From CAWKDC01 sp044445605 (lineage in GTDB: Bacteria > Pseudomonadota > Gammaproteobacteria > JABCZS01), in the NCBI GenBank assembly GCA_044445605.1, contig JBIOEA010000061.1, forward strand, positions 1 to 6,889: DNA of 6,889 nucleotides, written 5' to 3'. Position 1 is the stretch's first letter, and each line of letters starts with the position of its first letter. Made by a program: the position numbers and the translations under genes. Positions 5,004 through 6,889 of the stretch are shown here, in pieces. Under the pieces are notes generated by a model. It saw only the letters and a list, made by a program, of their open reading frames with translations, made no database searches and had not been told where the DNA came from.

Positions 5004-5402
5004 TCAATCCAACCAATCCTCAGTATGCAAACCTGAAACCATTTTAAAAGCCTTGTCATTCGTCACCAGGACTACCCCTGTTTCTAGTGCGTGCGCGGCA
5101 ATCAGCATATCTAAAGGTGCTAATACATTGCCATGCTTCTCCATTTCTGCCCGGACAACGCCATACCGTTTTGCAATTGCACTGTCCCAGGGCAATACAT
5201 CCACATATTGCAGGAACTTTTCAACAACTAGATGCAGACGTTTGGCCTCGGGACGCTTAGCAACACCATACTGCAACTCCCCTTTAGTAATTGCCGAAAT
5301 ACATATGGATGGAATTGGCTTTGATGTGACATTTTTGGTTACGTTATGATGTGCCTTTAAAAAATGGCTAACAATATTGGTATCTAACATGTAGTGTTTC
5401 AT
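5004..5402 (-). CDS. vapC: VapC-type PIN-domain ribonuclease toxin (vapBC-1)
   Basis: The product has 132 residues from ATG 5402, two bases after the vapB stop codon. The PIN-domain acidic residues are all present: MLDTNIVS with Asp7, TKGELQYG with Glu42, PLDMLIAAHA with Asp98, and TNDKAF with Asp116, ending in the usual EDW near the C-terminus. VapC toxins of this type are magnesium-dependent RNases, several of which cut initiator tRNA in enterobacteria; the target here is unknown. Length fits the family and the gene appears active. Confidence 0.93.
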   Translation of the reverse strand: MKHYMLDTNIVSHFLKAHHNVTKNVTSKPIPSICISAITKGELQYGVAKRPEAKRLHLVVEKFLQYVDVLPWDSAIAKRYGVVRAEMEKHGNVLAPLDMLIAAHALETGVVLVTNDKAFKMVSGLHTEDWLD

Positions 5403-5404
5403 TC

Positions 5405-5665
5405 TTATTCTTCCCAGTCTTCAAATGGATCGCGATCTGATTTTCTTTGATTCCTTTCCTTTTCATTGAGGAAATCATCGGGGACATGCGCATCTTTAAG
5501 TGCCGCAATTAATCCATTCCAGCTTTCAGGTTTGCGTGATAAAATCACATCGCCTGTTTCAGGATCCCGATGGATATATACTTCCTTTGTATCAAATCGA
5601 AAGGCTGCAGGCAAGCGGATTGCTTGACTACGGCCATTTGTGAATACTTTGGCAATGTGGCTCAT
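5405..5665 (-). CDS. vapB: VapB/VagC-type antitoxin (vapBC-1)
   Basis: The product has 86 residues from ATG 5665. The N-terminus AKVFTNGRSQAIRLPAAFRF (5-24) is the classic VagC/VapB AbrB-like DNA-binding signature, followed by EVYIHRDPETGDVIL. The C-terminal part is charged (EKERNQRKSDRDPFEDWEE) and should bind VapC. The ribosome-binding region is unusual: nine Gs in a row (C9 on the + strand at 5671-5679) five bases before the ATG, preceded by GA. The pair is controlled by the promoter and operator at 5684-5725. Confidence 0.92.
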   Translation of the reverse strand: MSHIAKVFTNGRSQAIRLPAAFRFDTKEVYIHRDPETGDVILSRKPESWNGLIAALKDAHVPDDFLNEKERNQRKSDRDPFEDWEE

Positions 5666-5683
5666 AAAAGCCCCCCCCCTCTT

Positions 5684-5725
5684 TGGTATATATTAAAGTA
5701 TATACCATCTTTCTGGCCATATCAA
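5684..5725 (-). promoter_or_regulatory. vapBC-1 promoter and operator palindrome
   Basis: On the - strand TTGATA (5725-5720), a 17-base spacer and TATACT (5702-5697). A perfect inverted repeat with 9-bp arms, TGGTATATA (5684-5692) and TATATACCA (5699-5707), spaced by six bases, covers the -10 box. This is a strong candidate autoregulatory operator and shares its AAAGTATATAC core with the mazEF-2 operator. Confidence 0.72.
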
Positions 5726-5832
5726 GGTATTTGAGCCTATGCCACCATACCATAACCCATTGATTTCAATGATGTTTGAACGATTTTGTGTGCTTGCATG
5801 TTAAATGGGATTTCACACAGCTAATATGACAT

Positions 5833-6228
5833 TTATAGGATCGTTGCAAAAGGCAGTTTCGCTGCTTTTTTATCAAATGTGACTGTTTCATCGCAGCCGT
5901 ATTCATGGTTTAAATGGATGATGTAATGGTATGAGAAATCAGCTTGCGCTTCCTTGTATCCTCGCAATGCTCGCCACAAAATATCAGGCTCGTGTATATG
6001 GAACTGCCTGGTTCGCAGAATATGTTCCAGCACATCTGCTATTTGCTCTCGATGATACTCATATGCAGATTCGAGTACCCAAACGAGTTCGCATAATACA
6101 ATCCCGGTGATAAATGCTGGGGATTTTTGATTGCATTCATTTTCAAGAAAAAAGATCGCTTTTTGTGTTTGAACTTTATCGTCCTGGACCAAATATCGTA
6201 TCAGTACGTTGGTATCTACTCCTTTCAT
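5833..6228 (-). CDS. VapC-type PIN-domain toxin with a substituted acidic site (vapBC-2)
   Basis: The product has 131 residues from ATG 6228, overlapping the antitoxin stop codon as ATGA. Family features: GVDTNVLIRYLVQDD with Asp5, LCELVWVLESAY with Glu47, and ETVTFDKKAAKLP with Asp119. In relatives I know the third motif reads ADF-x-D-x-LI; here it is ADFSYHYII, so the expected aspartate is Tyr100 (codon TAC, one change from GAC), while Asp97 remains. The protein may therefore be weakened or inactive as a nuclease, or Asp97 may substitute. Frame and length are otherwise normal. Confidence 0.87.
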   Translation of the reverse strand: MKGVDTNVLIRYLVQDDKVQTQKAIFFLENECNQKSPAFITGIVLCELVWVLESAYEYHREQIADVLEHILRTRQFHIHEPDILWRALRGYKEAQADFSYHYIIHLNHEYGCDETVTFDKKAAKLPFATIL

Positions 6229-6470
6229 TCTTCACTACCTCTCCCGCGCTTTGCAATAACTGCATTCATTTCTTCAATAGACACTTTCTTTTTAGGCCTC
6301 GGCAATAACGTTTTAAGATCTTGAACATCCTTTGTTTGAGCGAAAATGTTGATTTTACCATCTTGTTCTATAACGAACTCCAGAATATCGCCTGCATGAA
6401 TATTGAGGGCATTTCGAATTTCTACGGGGATTGTAATTTGCCCCTTACTGGTAACCGTCGAGGTGCTCAT
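6225..6470 (-). CDS. AbrB/SpoVT-type antitoxin (vapBC-2)
   Basis: The product has 81 residues from ATG 6470, with AAGGA (6482-6478) seven bases upstream. The N-terminus is a textbook looped-hinge AbrB domain: STVTSKGQITIPVEIRNAL (4-22), then HAGDILEFVIEQDGKI. The C-terminal tail (RPKKKVSIEEMNAVIAKRG) resembles the toxin-binding segment of antitoxins paired with this PIN group. It should block the PIN protein encoded downstream and repress the promoter at 6496-6529. Confidence 0.9.
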   Translation of the reverse strand: MSTSTVTSKGQITIPVEIRNALNIHAGDILEFVIEQDGKINIFAQTKDVQDLKTLLPRPKKKVSIEEMNAVIAKRGRGSEE

Positions 6471-6495
6471 TATGGATTCCTTACATATTTGCCTA

Positions 6496-6529
6496 TCCTT
6501 ATATTAGGGTAAGGAGCATCAGCTGTCAA
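6496..6529 (-). promoter_or_regulatory. vapBC-2 promoter with inverted repeat
   Basis: On the - strand a perfect TTGACA (6529-6524), a 17-base spacer and TAATAT (6506-6501). The inverted repeat TCCTTA (6496-6501) / TAAGGA (6510-6515) overlaps the start of the -10 box and part of the spacer and is the likely operator. Confidence 0.65.
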
Positions 6530-6623
6530 GCTGCCCTCCTGAGCTTCTTGGCGAGCCATAGAAAATATACAAATGCCAGAAACAATAAATACGCTACATC
6601 TCTTTGGCTAGTTACTGGTGTAG

Positions 6624-6641
6624 GGCGAAACATCTTTCGCC
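6624..6641. other. Compact 7-bp hairpin
   Basis: GGCGAAA (6624-6630) and TTTCGCC (6635-6641) form a perfect stem around a 4-nt loop. There is no T-run on either strand, so it is probably not a terminator. A second stem, CGAAGG (6662-6667) with CCTTCG (6681-6686), follows 20 bases later. Both belong to the structured tail of the window. Confidence 0.5.
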
Positions 6642-6708
6642 ATCTTCACAATCTCTGAAAACGAAGGAGATTATTCTTCACCTTCGCTATATAACCGCTC
6701 GGGGTCCC

Positions 6709-6834
6709 GGCATCTACGCGGGGAGGTTTTTATTTCACCATCGAACGAGCATCGACTTGTCGTTCGCCCCAACAGCAGGGGCTCACTCGAGCAGATATGT
6801 CGCGGTTCAATAAAAACCTCCCCGCGCATATGCC
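6709..6834. repeat. 31-bp inverted repeat enclosing further hairpins
   Basis: Bases 6709-6739 and 6804-6834 are inverted copies matching at 27 of 31 positions, with a perfect 18-bp core (6717-6734 / 6809-6826). The 64 bases between them contain CGAACGA/TCGTTCG (6742-6748 / 6760-6766), then GCCCC/GGGGC (6766-6770 / 6778-6782) and GCTC/GAGC (6781-6784 / 6789-6792). Folded, this is a multibranched structure of about 125 nt. By hand count 6701-6860 is about 58% G+C, above most of the window. Its identity is unknown: structured RNA, element end or regulatory inverted repeat are all possible. Confidence 0.6.
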
Positions 6835-6889
6835 ACCCCTCCGCTGTTATGCGTGCGGCTTGAATAATGGCTATTTTATATGATATAAA

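Larger units (their letters stand above)
6530..6889. other. Noncoding tail with no convincing gene
   Basis: No reading frame here has a credible ribosome site, recognisable motif and start. A 69-codon frame at 6604-6813 and a startless frame at 6695-6883 both run through the inverted-repeat structure and cannot be supported. The stretch is best described as structured sequence, perhaps a mobile-element edge, continuing beyond the window. Confidence 0.5.

Noticed and set aside
5758..5771. CATTGA-TT-TCAATG inverted repeat downstream of vapBC-2 as a terminator
   Set aside because: Two-base loop, AT-rich stem and no T-run on either strand.
6604..6813. 69-codon reading frame in the right tail
   Set aside because: No ribosome site, biased composition, and it runs straight through the inverted-repeat structure.
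6695..6883. Startless frame ending in YACGLNNGYF, faintly recalling Ash/Icd-like prophage-satellite frames
   Set aside because: A stop codon at 6692 blocks extension, there is no start near its beginning and the resemblance is only an impression.
1..6889. CRISPR array
   Set aside because: No regularly spaced short direct repeats; the repeats found are two or three copies hundreds of bases apart.

Overview
The window looks like an accessory region from a moderately AT-rich gammaproteobacterium. The type of Sec-secreted small protein, the IS110-type transposase end, the TA-module families and the AadA-like enzyme would suit Legionella, Coxiella or a relative. No rRNA, tRNA or core housekeeping gene is present to fix the taxon, so this is inference.

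Layout, left half (mostly + strand). The first 105 bases are the C-terminal end of an IS110-family transposase, followed by a noncoding stretch with a long stem-loop (130-195). Next come a small Sec-exported cysteine-containing protein (310-789), a MazEF-type toxin-antitoxin (TA) pair (915-1503), a decayed piece of an MNT nucleotidyltransferase gene (1571-1642), and the fluoride channel gene crcB translationally coupled to a DUF190 gene (1701-2380). An intact MntA-HepT pair (2579-3195) follows, bracketed by two direct copies of a repeat of about 70 bp (2407-2476, 3204-3273).

Layout, right half (all - strand). An AadA-like aminoglycoside adenylyltransferase (3327-4103) is followed, moving right, by a second MazEF pair (4202-4824), a VagC-type VapBC pair (5004-5665) and an AbrB/PIN VapBC pair (5833-6470). 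The last 420 bases hold no convincing gene. They contain several hairpins and a 31-bp inverted repeat (6709-6739 / 6804-6834) enclosing further hairpins, in a patch richer in G+C than its surroundings.

How it works together. Five intact TA modules lie within about 5.6 kb: four toxins paired with AbrB/MazE-fold antitoxins plus one MntA-HepT module. The four AbrB/MazE-type operons each have a credible sigma70 promoter whose -10 region lies within or overlaps an inverted repeat, as expected for autoregulation. The mazEF-2 and vapBC-1 operators share a 14-bp sequence with one difference, so cross-regulation is possible. The repeats between mazEF-1, crcB-DUF190, mntA-hepT and aadA, and the broken second mnt copy, suggest the left half was assembled by duplication or recombination of repeat-bounded cassettes. 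The cargo (fluoride export, aminoglycoside modification, TA modules) is typical of a plasmid or integrative-element accessory region.
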